64,000 nt of DNA from NCBI RefSeq assembly GCF_000717275.1, contig NZ_JNYV01000013.1, forward strand, positions 1 to 64,000, given 5' to 3'. The notes beneath the pieces were generated by a model. The model was not told the origin of the DNA. It searched no databases and saw only the letters and a list, made by a program, of their open reading frames with translations. This stretch comes from Kitasatospora arboriphila (lineage in GTDB: Bacteria > Actinomycetota > Actinomycetes > Mycobacteriales > Mycobacteriaceae). A program made the position numbers and the translations under genes. Positions 9,256 to 18,095 of this stretch are shown in pieces. The first letter of the stretch is position 1, and each line of letters begins with the position of its first letter.

Positions 9256-9264
9256 TGAAACCTC

Positions 9265-9870
9265 ATGAGCCGTGCCCGGAAAACGCCTGTTCAGGACCGA
9301 TCTCGCTTCATGGTTGACGTGATCCTGGAGGCAGCTACTCGCGTTTTCGACAATGAAGGTGCAGCCGGGACGACCAACCGCATCGCTGATGTAGCCGGAG
9401 TGTCGATCGGTTCTCTCTACCAGTACTTCCCGAACAAGCACGCGATCATGGCCGCACTGGCGTGGAGGCACCTCGAAGAGTCGCGCGAAGCCCTCACAAA
9501 CCTGTGCGACCGCTTCGACACGATGGCGCCGGATCGCATCGAGATGGTGACCACAATGGTCGAGATGGTGGTGCGGCTCAACGGCAGTCATCCCCGCACC
9601 TTTGCGGTCCTGCGTGAACACGCACCGCGAACTCCCGAGTTGGTCGAGGCGTTCACGGCCCTCGCCGCTGATATGACCGCGCGACTCGTGCCGCACCTCA
9701 TCCGTACCGGCACGCCATCTGCGGACGCACCTCTGCAAGCCCGCCTGCTGGCGGCCTCCATCGACGGGCAAGTGCATCAGTTGATCGCGACCGCCATCAC
9801 TGCCGACGATCGAGAACGATTGTGCGCCGCCATCATTGCCGGTCTGATGGCGACCGAACAGCCGTTGTGA
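9265..9870 (+). CDS. TetR-family transcriptional regulator
   Basis: A 201-aa repressor-type protein. The N-terminal helix-turn-helix reads TTNRIADVAGVSIGSLYQYF followed by NKHAIMAAL, the canonical TetR_N pattern, at residues 34-63. The remainder is an alpha-helical ligand-binding and dimerisation domain. It is divergent from an alpha/beta hydrolase with only 9 bp between start codons, so the two are likely co-regulated and the TetR transcript may be leaderless. Ligand unknown. Confidence 0.9.
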   Translation: MSRARKTPVQDRSRFMVDVILEAATRVFDNEGAAGTTNRIADVAGVSIGSLYQYFPNKHAIMAALAWRHLEESREALTNLCDRFDTMAPDRIEMVTTMVEMVVRLNGSHPRTFAVLREHAPRTPELVEAFTALAADMTARLVPHLIRTGTPSADAPLQARLLAASIDGQVHQLIATAITADDRERLCAAIIAGLMATEQPL

Positions 9871-9984
9871 TGCCGGCCCGGAGCGGCTGGTCAGCACGCC
9901 CGAACGATCCCAGAGATTGACTTTCACCCACATGAAGGTTGGACGCGGGAGGGTGTCAAAACGATTCATCCAAACGATCTACAT

Positions 9985-10000
9985 ACGAACGTATGTTCGA
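9985..10000 (+). promoter_or_regulatory. LexA/SOS box upstream of the DUF222/HNH gene
   Basis: ACGAACGTATGTTCGA matches the mycobacterial SOS box TCGAAC(N4)GTTCGA at 11 of 12 defined bases; only the first base differs. It lies 131 bp before the ATG of the frameshifted HNH gene at 10131. The second HNH gene in this window has a box with the same GTAT spacer. Confidence 0.7.
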
Positions 10001-10130
10001 TTGGCTAGATTGGTAGCACGCTGATCGTCCGCAAGACCTGACTCTGAGATACGTGGGACTACGCCAAATACTTCGGTCGGCTGTCCCAGTGTTGTTGTCC
10101 CGATGTTGTTGTCTCAGAGGGGGTGTGGTG

Positions 10131-11346
10131 ATGGCTGTTGGTGATCTGGTGGATGAGGTCATCGGTGTGGTGTTTCCTGATGATCCGGCGGGTGTAGTGG
10201 GCGTGGTGAAAGATCTGATCACGTTGCGTAATGCTGTGGAGGCGCGGTTGGCGGCCGGTGCGGCGCTCATCGACCGGTTGGGGTTGGCCAAACGGTCCGG
10301 ATCGACGACGTCGAAGTTGCTGCAGGCCAATGGTGCTGCGCCGGTGGCGGCGGCACGATGGTTACGGATCGGGGTCGGGTCAGCGGGGGTTGGATCGTAC
10401 GGCCGGATACTTTGGGGACGGATTCCTCTCCGCCGAGCACGTCGACGCAGTGGTCAGAGGAGTCGGTCATGTTCGCGGCCGGATCGCGGGCGAGATGAGC
10501 GAGGCGTTCAGATCTGAGGTTGAGCGAAAACTGCTCGCTCATGCGATGTCTGGTGCACCACCCGCGGAGATCGGGCGGATCGCCCGGGCGGTGGGTAATG
10601 AGGTCGCCGGAGAACATGGTGGTGTGCCTGCGGCCGAGGACACCACACTGAACCGATTCGATTATGGGGTCACCACAGATGGTCGACTGGCAGGGACCTT
10701 CGATGTGGATGCGGTGACCGGGGAGAAACTGTTGTCCGCGCTGGATGTGTGGTCGCGGCCCCGACCTGAACCCGACGGTCGCAGAGATTCCCGCACAGCG
10801 TCGCAGCGGCGGGCGGACGCTCTGCATCAACTTCTTGATTGTGGTGGCGGTGGGCAAACGCTGATATCGGCGCCGAAAACCGAAGTCATGGTGACGGTTC
10901 CGGCTGATCATCCCGACCGAGCCGAGTTGCGGTGGATGGGTCCGGTCACCGAAGCGACCGCCGCAGCAGCTGCGTGTGATGCGGTGATCACCTCGATCAC
11001 CCTGGACGGTCAGCAGGTGCCGATCGACCTGAGCCCACCCAAGCGTTTGTTCATTGGACCAGTGCGCAAAGCGATCCTGCTCCGCGATACCTGCTGCATC
11101 AAATGCGGGGCACCGGCGACCTGGTCGGACTGCCATCACATCGTGCACTGGGCCGACGGTGGGCCCACGACCCTCGGTAATGGGTGTCTGCTGTGTCGGA
11201 CGTGCCATCGGGCCGTGCACCACACCGACTGGGACATCATCATGGGCGCTGACCGCCACCCCTGGCTCATTCCACCCACCGACATCGACCCCACCCGACA
11301 ACCACTACCGGCCTACAACCGCCGAACCCTCACCCTCGCAGCCTGA
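10131..11346 (+). pseudogene. DUF222/HNH endonuclease (13E12 family), frameshifted
   Basis: The reading frame opens at the ATG at 10131 behind a GAGGGGG ribosome site and gives a good DUF222 N-terminus (MAVGDLVDEV... then AARWLRIG) to about 10375. The family sequence resumes as TAGYFGDGFLSAEHVDAVV from about 10405 in the next frame and continues to a full C-terminal HNH domain: CIKCGAPATWSDCHHIVHWADGG and CLLCRTCHRAVHH. The offset is one extra base or two missing, somewhere in the G-rich stretch 10365-10405. No separate start is visible for the second part. It is either a true pseudogene or a sequencing error in a G-run. An SOS box lies upstream. Confidence 0.8.
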
Positions 11347-11543
11347 CTCAGGCTGCTTGACTCACGCGAACCAAGACCGCACCGCAAAACACCGCACCCG
11401 ACGCATCGCCGGGACCGCGGACGCACCCTGACAACTCCATAGTGCGAACACTCCGCGGCGTAACCGATCTGACGCGTGAACGTCGCTGTCGCGTGGAGGA
11501 CGTGCCGTGTTCAAGGTCGGGCAGTGGAAGGTTCGGACGCGGG

Positions 11544-12632
11544 TCAGGTGGTGCGTCGACTGCGTTGACTGTGCGACCGATCTGTCCGCTCTGGCTGACT
11601 CGGTGGATTGCCTTGATCTGGTCTGTCCGTTGGAGCGGTCGTCGCCGAGGTGTGGGAGTCGCCCTTGCCCAAGTCGTCTCCGGTGCCCAGGCTGTCCGCG
11701 TTGCCACGTTTGCGCAGGCGCCAGCCGCCGTTGTCCGTGTCGGACTCGCCGAAGTGGTCGGCGTCCACGGAGCTGTACAACGCGACCAGGACTGCACCCA
11801 CCACGGCGCCGATGAACCCGATGACGGCAAGCCAGGCCAGGCCGGGCTTTGCGCTGTCGTTCAGGAAGACCACGCCGATGATGCCGGGGCCGGCAGTCTC
11901 GCCGACCACGAGCACGGCGGTGACGCCGTTGACCTGACCGAGCTGCAAGGCGACGGTGTGGACGTAGAAGCCGACTGCACCGGCGATGGCGATGGTCCAC
12001 GCTGCGGGGTCGGTGAGAAGGGTGACGATGTCGAACGGATCGATCCCGCGCAGGATGCGGACCGAGATCGCGATGACACCGAACAGCAGGCCTGCGGCAG
12101 CCCCGCCGACAATCGCGCCACGCTTGCCGAGCTTGTAGACAGCGAGCAGCGCCAGTCCGGCCAGAACGCAGGTGGCGAAAAGCAGGCCGTAGTGGAAGCT
12201 GCGCTGTTCGCCGCCGCCGCCTTCATGCGACGACGACAACCCGAGCGCACACAGTGACGCCACCACAACGCACATCGCGACCCAGTCGCGACCGTGCAGC
12301 CGAATCCCCAACACGGCGGTGCCGACGAGGGCGGTGACGATGAGGTTGGCCGAGACGATCGTCTGCGACAGGAAGAGGGGAAGGAATCGAGCGGCCACCG
12401 CGCCGGCGCCGAAGCCGATCACCACGAGCGACGTACCGAGGATGAACTCTCGGGTCTTGAAGGTGTCGACCGTCGAGGAAACCGAGGGGCCACCTTCGGT
12501 GGTCAGCTGATGTTCTCGGTCGTGCTCGCGAGCCGCAACTGCCGCCTTGCGGGCCCCGAGGGCGCGTAGCACGGTCGACAGACCGTAGGCCACGGCCGCC
12601 GCGCTGGCGAACAAGACACCGATCAGGAACAC
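11544..12632 (-). CDS. DMT-superfamily transporter (NIPA/EamA-like)
   Basis: A 362-aa membrane protein with nine or ten hydrophobic segments and a 60-residue hydrophilic, Ser/Thr/Arg-rich C-terminal tail. The overall pattern and stretches such as QTIVSANLIVTALVGTAVLG and NGVTAVLVVGETAGPGIIGVVF resemble the drug/metabolite transporter clan, in particular NIPA-like proteins common in mycolata. The substrate cannot be assigned. GTG start at 12632 with GGAGGGTG upstream. It converges on the HNH pseudogene; the 197 bp between them show no clear terminator. Confidence 0.75.
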   Translation of the reverse strand: MFLIGVLFASAAAVAYGLSTVLRALGARKAAVAAREHDREHQLTTEGGPSVSSTVDTFKTREFILGTSLVVIGFGAGAVAARFLPLFLSQTIVSANLIVTALVGTAVLGIRLHGRDWVAMCVVVASLCALGLSSSHEGGGGEQRSFHYGLLFATCVLAGLALLAVYKLGKRGAIVGGAAAGLLFGVIAISVRILRGIDPFDIVTLLTDPAAWTIAIAGAVGFYVHTVALQLGQVNGVTAVLVVGETAGPGIIGVVFLNDSAKPGLAWLAVIGFIGAVVGAVLVALYSSVDADHFGESDTDNGGWRLRKRGNADSLGTGDDLGKGDSHTSATTAPTDRPDQGNPPSQPERTDRSHSQRSRRTT

Positions 12633-12749
12633 CCCGACACCCTCCGTCGCCGCCCGGAATATTTAGGCCCACCCGGCGCCTGTCCGACGGCGAATATAAG
12701 CTACCATGTCGCTGGTGAAAGCCATTCTTCGGTTCGGCAGCGAGGCGCG

Positions 12750-13916
12750 ATGAGCACTCGCAGCGGAAAAAATGTTCTCATCACTTTCGGGCGTTCATTT
12801 CTCACCCTTGATCTCGCGAGATTGATGAATGCCGGCGGGCACAATGTATTCATCGCCGATTCGATTCCATTTCCGATCACGCGCTTCTCGAATTCAGTGC
12901 AAAAAGTGTTCCGGGTACCGCGGCCCAAGTTCGAGCCGCGCGAATATGTGGACGAAATCGCGCGTATTGTGCGGGCTGAATCGATCGACCTCGTCATACC
13001 GATCCACGAAGAGACCGACATCCTTGCGATGGCGCAGGATCAGTTCCCACCCGAGTGTCGACTGCTGCTCTCAGATTTCCTGACGGAAAACCGACTGCAC
13101 AACAAATACGAGTACCAAGTGCTGCTGGAGACCCTGGGCGTGCCCACCCTCAAGTACGCACAGGTCCGTGATGAGGCCGAGTTGGCTGCGTTGGATTTCG
13201 AAAGTCCATTTGCGCTGAAGCAGGTTTATTCGCGAGGTTCACAGCAGGTTTATAAAGTGAATCCAGGAGAAATACCGGACGGTCTCACATCTGATCCGCT
13301 CAATCCTTGGCTGGCGCAAGAGTGGCTCAAAGGCGACAAGTACTGCACCTATTCGGTGTGCCACGAAGGGCGGGTCTACGCACATGCGATCTACCCTGTG
13401 CGATATGCAATCAATGGTCAGTCGTGCCTCAGTTACGAGCCGGTGGAACATTCCGGAATCACCGACTGGGTGACCGAACGGGTGAAAGAAATCAATTTCA
13501 CCGGTCAAATCGGATTCGACTTCATCGAACACCCGGAGCGGGGTTTGTTCACCATTGAATGCAACCCGCGTTCTACAAGTGGCATCTTGATGTTCGAACC
13601 CCATAACAGAGTCGACCGCGCATTCTTCGCCGAGAACGACGACGTGATCACTCCCGACCCCGACGTTCGCAAAATGGTGGGGCCCGGAATGCTCCTCTAT
13701 GGCTGGCGCAAATCTGCACTCGAAGGCAACACGCTGCGCGGGTTCGCTCGGGATTTCCGCCATACGGACGAGATCATCACCCGACGCGACGACATCGGTC
13801 CTTTTTTGGGCATCCCCTTCGCCTTGAGCAATATCCTCACGAACTCACTCAAGTATCGCGTGGGTTTGGCAGAAGGTTTCATGCACGACCATGAATGGGA
13901 CGGCGAGCAGATCTGA
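12750..13916 (+). CDS. Orphan ATP-grasp domain protein
   Basis: A 388-aa ATP-grasp protein of the carbamoyl-phosphate-synthase-like group. The N-terminal pre-ATP-grasp fold (VLITFGRSFLTLDLARLM) is followed by SPFALKQVYSRGSQQVYKV, with the ATP-binding lysine, then LAQEWLKGDKYCTYSV and GFDFIEHPERGLFTIECNPRSTSG, with the Glu and Asn metal and phosphate ligands. Such proteins ligate a carboxylate to an amine, but no partner biosynthetic genes are beside it. The first 250 bases are near 50% G+C, clearly below the neighbours, which suggests horizontal acquisition. A TATAAG at 12695-12700 is a plausible -10 element. Confidence 0.85.
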   Translation: MSTRSGKNVLITFGRSFLTLDLARLMNAGGHNVFIADSIPFPITRFSNSVQKVFRVPRPKFEPREYVDEIARIVRAESIDLVIPIHEETDILAMAQDQFPPECRLLLSDFLTENRLHNKYEYQVLLETLGVPTLKYAQVRDEAELAALDFESPFALKQVYSRGSQQVYKVNPGEIPDGLTSDPLNPWLAQEWLKGDKYCTYSVCHEGRVYAHAIYPVRYAINGQSCLSYEPVEHSGITDWVTERVKEINFTGQIGFDFIEHPERGLFTIECNPRSTSGILMFEPHNRVDRAFFAENDDVITPDPDVRKMVGPGMLLYGWRKSALEGNTLRGFARDFRHTDEIITRRDDIGPFLGIPFALSNILTNSLKYRVGLAEGFMHDHEWDGEQI

Positions 13917-13924
13917 TCGGGCCG

Positions 13925-14761
13925 TCAGCCTGCGTGCTGACGGCAGAACTCGACGATCCGCTCGACGCTGTCACCGGGACCGGTGAACAACCCGCCGTGG
14001 CCGGCGCCGTCGATCTGGACGAACGCCGAACCGGGGATGCGGGCCGCAGTGGCTCGGGACAGCTCGGGCGGGAAGAACAGGTCGTGTTCGAACGCCAACA
14101 CCAGGGTTGGCACATCGATGGCGGCCAGGTGCTCGGGCAGTGGCTCGCCGGACTTGATCCACTCGTAGGATGCGGTCAGCTGGCCGGTGAAGCCATCAGG
14201 GCTCGCCCAGCCTCCATCGGAACCGCTGAGCATGTCCCGCCAGCCCGACACGGTCGCCGGGTCCTGCAGCAACGTGGTGTGCAATGTGGTCATCAGTTGC
14301 TCGAAAACCAGTACTGCCCGAGGTATCTCGCCGATCTGCTCGATGAGGCTCAGTTCCATCTCGCCGACGAGTGCACCGATCGGGCTGGGCTGCAGTCCGG
14401 CGAACAGGACTGCAGCCCTGACCAATTCGGGGCGGCTGCGCAGCATGGACTGAGTTGTGTAGCAGCCCATCGAATATCCGACGACGAGTGCGTCGTCGAT
14501 GCCGAAATGGTCGAGGAGTGCCGCGGCGTCATCAGCCAGGTCGGCCACAGAGTAGGGCGAAGGCGGCGCCGAGGACGGAGCCAGGCCGCGCGCGTTGTAG
14601 CTGATCACGGTGAAACCGGCGTCCGCGAGGGCTGGGGCGAGCCCGCAGATGTCCCACACCATCGACGGCATCCCCAGGCCGCCGTTGAGCAGCACAACCG
14701 GTCCTTCTCCGACCTTGGTAACGCCCAGCACGGTCCCGTTCGCCAGCGTCATCGCGTCCAT
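13925..14761 (-). CDS. Alpha/beta hydrolase (operon with GntR, MFS and thioesterase)
   Basis: A 278-aa hydrolase with oxyanion motif LLNGGLGMPSMVWD, nucleophile elbow VVGYSMGCYTTQS (G-x-S-x-G), and late histidine in QIDGAGHGGLFTGPGD. The frame extends 10 codons upstream, but the ATG at 14761 has AAAGGGG about 8 bases before it. It is the last gene of a four-gene minus-strand run behind the GntR, MFS and thioesterase genes; 33 bp separates it from the thioesterase. In this setting it likely hydrolyses an imported ester, lactone or ring-cleavage product. Confidence 0.83.
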   Translation of the reverse strand: MDAMTLANGTVLGVTKVGEGPVVLLNGGLGMPSMVWDICGLAPALADAGFTVISYNARGLAPSSAPPSPYSVADLADDAAALLDHFGIDDALVVGYSMGCYTTQSMLRSRPELVRAAVLFAGLQPSPIGALVGEMELSLIEQIGEIPRAVLVFEQLMTTLHTTLLQDPATVSGWRDMLSGSDGGWASPDGFTGQLTASYEWIKSGEPLPEHLAAIDVPTLVLAFEHDLFFPPELSRATAARIPGSAFVQIDGAGHGGLFTGPGDSVERIVEFCRQHAG

Positions 14762-14794
14762 GATCAGCCCCTTTCTCGCGCCCCAGGACATGGT

Positions 14795-15610
14795 TTATAC
14801 CAAGCGGGACCTGCTGGAGAAGTCGATCTGCGCGGCCGGGTTGCTCACTGCGGTCACCATCCCGGTCCCATACGGACCCTTCCGGTCGTACAGGGTGGCG
14901 GTTCCCACGGCGATCCCGTCGGCAGTGATGTGGCTGTCCGCCTCGATGCCGAGCTCGGCGCCCTCGGGCATGCGCGACAACGCCATGGTGAGGTCACAGT
15001 TGATGTAGCCGATTCCGTCGGTGCCCAGGTTGGTGACAAGACTTGTCGACTCCGCGGACTGCACCGCGTGGACAAACGGCGAGGCGGGTTCGTTCGGCAG
15101 CACGCGCATCGCGGTGCTCCACACGCGTTTGCGCGAGGCGTTCTGGTGACCGCCGATATCCCGCGTCCAGTCGGTGCCGTCGGACTGAATCCACGGATAC
15201 CGGAGCGTGTTGTCGTCAGACTCGTCTGCGGGCGGGCTGAATGTGCCCGACGGCTGCCACTCGGCGCCGGGGGGCGGCGCGGAACGGCGCAGGAACACCG
15301 CCGTGGCACGTGCGACCGTGACGTCGTCCTGCCGGACCTCGGCGTCCGCGACGATGATGCGTCGACCCGAGCGGACCAGCGCCGTGGTGACAACCGTTGG
15401 CCGGTTCCGGGCGGCCTTGAACAGGTCGATCGTGATCCGGGCGGGTACGAAGTCCGGATCGGCGAAATCGCTCTCGATCGCGCGTGCCGCCGCAGCACAG
15501 ACGGCGGGACCGGTCAGCTGATCCGGGCCCCAGGCGCTGCTGGACCACTTGGTGGGGATCAGCGTGCTGTCGTCGTCACCGGGGACAAAAAAACTGCGGG
15601 GTTCGGGCAC
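14795..15610 (-). CDS. Acyl-CoA thioesterase-family (double hotdog) protein
   Basis: A 271-aa protein of the thioesterase-like (TesB/4HBT_3) group. ITIDLFKAARNRPTVVTTALVRSGRRIIVADAEVRQDDVTVARATAVFLRR is the characteristic first hotdog with its long strand-turn-strand pattern; a second hotdog ends in TATLYDRKGPYGTGMVTAVSNP. GTG start at 15610 chosen because the family N-terminus follows; the longer frame overlaps the MFS gene. The gap to the MFS stop is 13 bp. Expected to hydrolyse an acyl-CoA in the pathway served by this operon. Confidence 0.78.
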   Translation of the reverse strand: MPEPRSFFVPGDDDSTLIPTKWSSSAWGPDQLTGPAVCAAAARAIESDFADPDFVPARITIDLFKAARNRPTVVTTALVRSGRRIIVADAEVRQDDVTVARATAVFLRRSAPPPGAEWQPSGTFSPPADESDDNTLRYPWIQSDGTDWTRDIGGHQNASRKRVWSTAMRVLPNEPASPFVHAVQSAESTSLVTNLGTDGIGYINCDLTMALSRMPEGAELGIEADSHITADGIAVGTATLYDRKGPYGTGMVTAVSNPAAQIDFSSRSRLV

Positions 15611-15623
15611 GAGATCGATAGTG

Positions 15624-16829
15624 TCAGAGCTGGGCCGATGCGAGCGGAGCGGGTGCTTGCGACGCGGACGGCAGGTCACGGCGCGACCGACGACTGATCA
15701 TCCCGAGTGTGGCCGCGGCAGCGACGGCACCGAACCCGAACATCCAGGGATAGGTGACCCCGGGAATGTAGTCGTGCAGATACGCCAGCGTGGCCGGGAC
15801 CGCGAACCCGAGATAGGTGAGGGCGTAGTACACCGCTGTCAGGCCGGCGAGATCGCCCGGCTGCGCGATCCGCTGCACCTCGGACAGTCCGGCGACGAGG
15901 GCGATCCCGTAACCGGCGCCGAGCACAACAGCGGCGACCAGCACCGCCCAGATGGTCAGGATCGCCGAGGCGAGCGCTGCCAACGCCATGCCTGCCACGA
16001 GCAGGAGCAAAGCCACCTGACTGGCCCGCGCCGAGTCGGAACGGTCGATGCGGCGGGCGAGGGCCTGGATGCCGAACCCGCAGCTGAGTGTCACCACGGA
16101 GATCAGCGCTGCGAACGCCATGGGGGCGCCGCCGACCTTCGGTGCCATCAGGGTCGGCAGGATGGCCTGGCATCCGATGGCTGCGCCGAAGACCCACGGC
16201 GCCAACGGGACAACGACGTACAGGAACCGGCGATGGCTCAGCGAAGGGATCTTCAGATCATCTCGTAGGCGGGTCGGTGCAGTGGCTCTCTGACGGGTTT
16301 CGGGAACATTCCACACCCACACCGCGCCGAGCAGGCACACGCCGGCGTTCAGAACATAGGACAGCACGTGAGGCCAGGGCCCCCACTCCGCCAGCACTCC
16401 GGCCAGCCCGGCGCCGACGCCGAACCCCGCGGTCAAGCTCATCGCGGCCCGCTTGGCGCCGTTGTCGACGGACAGTTCCTTGATCCAGCTCGTCCCCACC
16501 GCCATTGCCAGGCCGATCGCGATGCCACACAGGATGCGTCCCACGGCGAGGAGGGCGACCTGGTCGGCTGCGGCTGCCAGCACCAGCGATCCGGCTGCGG
16601 CGATGAGCGCGGCGGGGCGCATGATCGGCCGGCGTCCGAACCGATCTGACAATGGCCCGCCGATCAGGAGCGCCGGGATCATCCCGAGGACGTAGGCGAA
16701 GAGCAACACATCGACGGTGGGACCGGACAGCTCGTACTCACTCTTGTAGAACACGAGCAGGGGAGTGAACTCGTTTCCGCCCCAGGCGATGGCGAACATC
16801 GCGGCGCTCACGCCGCGCCAGTTCCTCAT
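15624..16829 (-). CDS. MFS transporter
   Basis: A 401-aa major-facilitator protein with 12 predicted helices. The conserved loop 2-3 motif is GGPLSDRFGRRPI, and loop 8-9 carries the weaker repeat ALARRIDRSD. It resembles sugar/aromatic-acid:H+ symporters and efflux members alike, so direction is not certain. Its ATG overlaps the GntR stop by 4 bp (ATGA), so the two are translationally coupled. Likely imports the compound sensed by GntR and processed by the downstream thioesterase and hydrolase. Confidence 0.87.
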   Translation of the reverse strand: MRNWRGVSAAMFAIAWGGNEFTPLLVFYKSEYELSGPTVDVLLFAYVLGMIPALLIGGPLSDRFGRRPIMRPAALIAAAGSLVLAAAADQVALLAVGRILCGIAIGLAMAVGTSWIKELSVDNGAKRAAMSLTAGFGVGAGLAGVLAEWGPWPHVLSYVLNAGVCLLGAVWVWNVPETRQRATAPTRLRDDLKIPSLSHRRFLYVVVPLAPWVFGAAIGCQAILPTLMAPKVGGAPMAFAALISVVTLSCGFGIQALARRIDRSDSARASQVALLLLVAGMALAALASAILTIWAVLVAAVVLGAGYGIALVAGLSEVQRIAQPGDLAGLTAVYYALTYLGFAVPATLAYLHDYIPGVTYPWMFGFGAVAAAATLGMISRRSRRDLPSASQAPAPLASAQL

Positions 16830-17461
16830 GCCGGAGGCCTGCGCAGATCGTGCACTGCCGCCAGGTGTGCTGCGAGCGAGGCGGCGAACCCGTCGGTGTC
16901 CCCCGCCTCGATCAGGTCGGTCAATTCGTTGTGATGCTTAATGATTCGCTCCATCTGGGCCTTGTCGCGCAACACCGACGTGCTGGTCATCCGGAGTTGG
17001 CGATCGTGCAGGGTGTCGTAGAAGCCGGACAGCAGCGGATTGTTCGCGGCCTGCACGAACAAGCGGTGGAAACCGGCGTCCTCGATGGTGAACTGGTCCA
17101 CCTCGGCGGCCTCGGCGAGACTCTCCAGCCGGCCGATGCTCTGGCGAAGCGACTCGACGATCGCGCTCCGGTCGGTGTGCGCCAACGCGCGGACCGCGGC
17201 GGTCTCGACCGCGTGGCGGGCCCCGATCACGTGTTCTGCCTCGTCGGCAGGCACCGGCACGATCAATGCCCCTCGTTTGGGGAAGAGCCGCATCCACCCC
17301 TGGGTCTCGAGCCGCAGGAAGGCCTCTCGAACAGGTGTCCGCGAGATGCCCAGTGCTGCGGCGACCTCGCCCTCACTGATGAGTTCGCCACCGGCCAGTG
17401 AACCGGAGAGGATCCGGCCCTTGACGTCGCGGTAGGCGCGCTCGGCGGCCGACAGGTCCAT
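16826..17461 (-). CDS. GntR-family regulator (FadR subfamily, FCD domain)
   Basis: A 211-aa regulator. The N-terminal winged helix shows GELISEGEVAAALGISRTPVREAFLRLETQGW, the GntR signature, and the all-helical FCD ligand domain follows, with candidate metal-binding residues D-x-x-F-H (EDAGFHRLFV) and later histidines (KHHNELTDLIEAG). First gene of the operon with MFS, thioesterase and hydrolase. The ATG at 17461 is used; a GTG two codons upstream (17467) is equally possible. There is little ribosome site, and TAGATAC just upstream suggests a near-leaderless transcript. Confidence 0.88.
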   Translation of the reverse strand: MDLSAAERAYRDVKGRILSGSLAGGELISEGEVAAALGISRTPVREAFLRLETQGWMRLFPKRGALIVPVPADEAEHVIGARHAVETAAVRALAHTDRSAIVESLRQSIGRLESLAEAAEVDQFTIEDAGFHRLFVQAANNPLLSGFYDTLHDRQLRMTSTSVLRDKAQMERIIKHHNELTDLIEAGDTDGFAASLAAHLAAVHDLRRPPA

Positions 17462-17537
17462 GGACACAACTTGTATCTAAGCAGTTGGCGCGCGGTCAGA
17501 CCAGAGATGCGATGTGTGATCTTGGTCAGCCGGGCGA

Positions 17538-17972
17538 TCAGGGCCGGGCGGTGGGAGCGTGCGCCAAGGCGGCCGCGGCTGCGTCACGCATACCGAGAGC
17601 TTTCCGGTGCTGACCTGCCGCCGCGAGGGCGTCCGCGGTGCGGCCGTACAGTTCTGCGGCTTCGGTGTGCCGACCGAGGCCGGACAAGGTGGTGGCCATG
17701 TGCCCGACAACGTCGACGGTGTCGGGGTCGGTGGGGCCGTGGGTGAACATGTATTTGGCTAGCAGGTCCCGGCACAGCGGTTCGCACGCCTCCCACTTGC
17801 CCAGATGCACCAGACAGCGGATGACGTCGTGCAGGTTGGACAGGCACATCAGCGAGTAGGGACCTTCGCGCCGCGCGCGGATCTCACGCAGTACCGAGAA
17901 CTCGGCGAGCGCATGGGTGTACTCGCCTGCCCGGAACAGTTCGGTGGCCTCACGCTGCATCTCGTCGAGCAC
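17538..17972 (-). CDS. Tetratricopeptide-like hypothetical protein
   Basis: A 144-aa soluble, fully helical protein. Segments such as ATELFRAGEYTHALAEFSVLREIRAR, CLVHLGKWEACEPLCRDLL and TTLSGLGRHTEAAELYGRTADAL have the spacing of tetratricopeptide repeats, with about three units. GTG at 17972 is preferred over the upstream ATG, whose leader is low-quality. It stands alone between the GntR operon and the divergent YibE/F gene. The role is unknown; TPR proteins usually act as protein-binding scaffolds. Confidence 0.65.
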   Translation of the reverse strand: MLDEMQREATELFRAGEYTHALAEFSVLREIRARREGPYSLMCLSNLHDVIRCLVHLGKWEACEPLCRDLLAKYMFTHGPTDPDTVDVVGHMATTLSGLGRHTEAAELYGRTADALAAAGQHRKALGMRDAAAAALAHAPTARP

Positions 17973-18095
17973 CCAATCAGTTTGCCGTCCGGACCCGCTG
18001 TGCTGGGCCGAAACGGGCAAGACGGGCCGAAACGGCAATCCGGGTCAAATCGGGCCACGTAGGGCAACGCGGTGGTTTCTGCCTAAGGTGACCGG

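Noticed and set aside
13895..15697. 600-codon open frame on the plus strand across the hydrolase and thioesterase genes
   Set aside because: Antisense shadow of two well-conserved minus-strand genes; the translation is rich in Arg, Gly and Asp with no domain.
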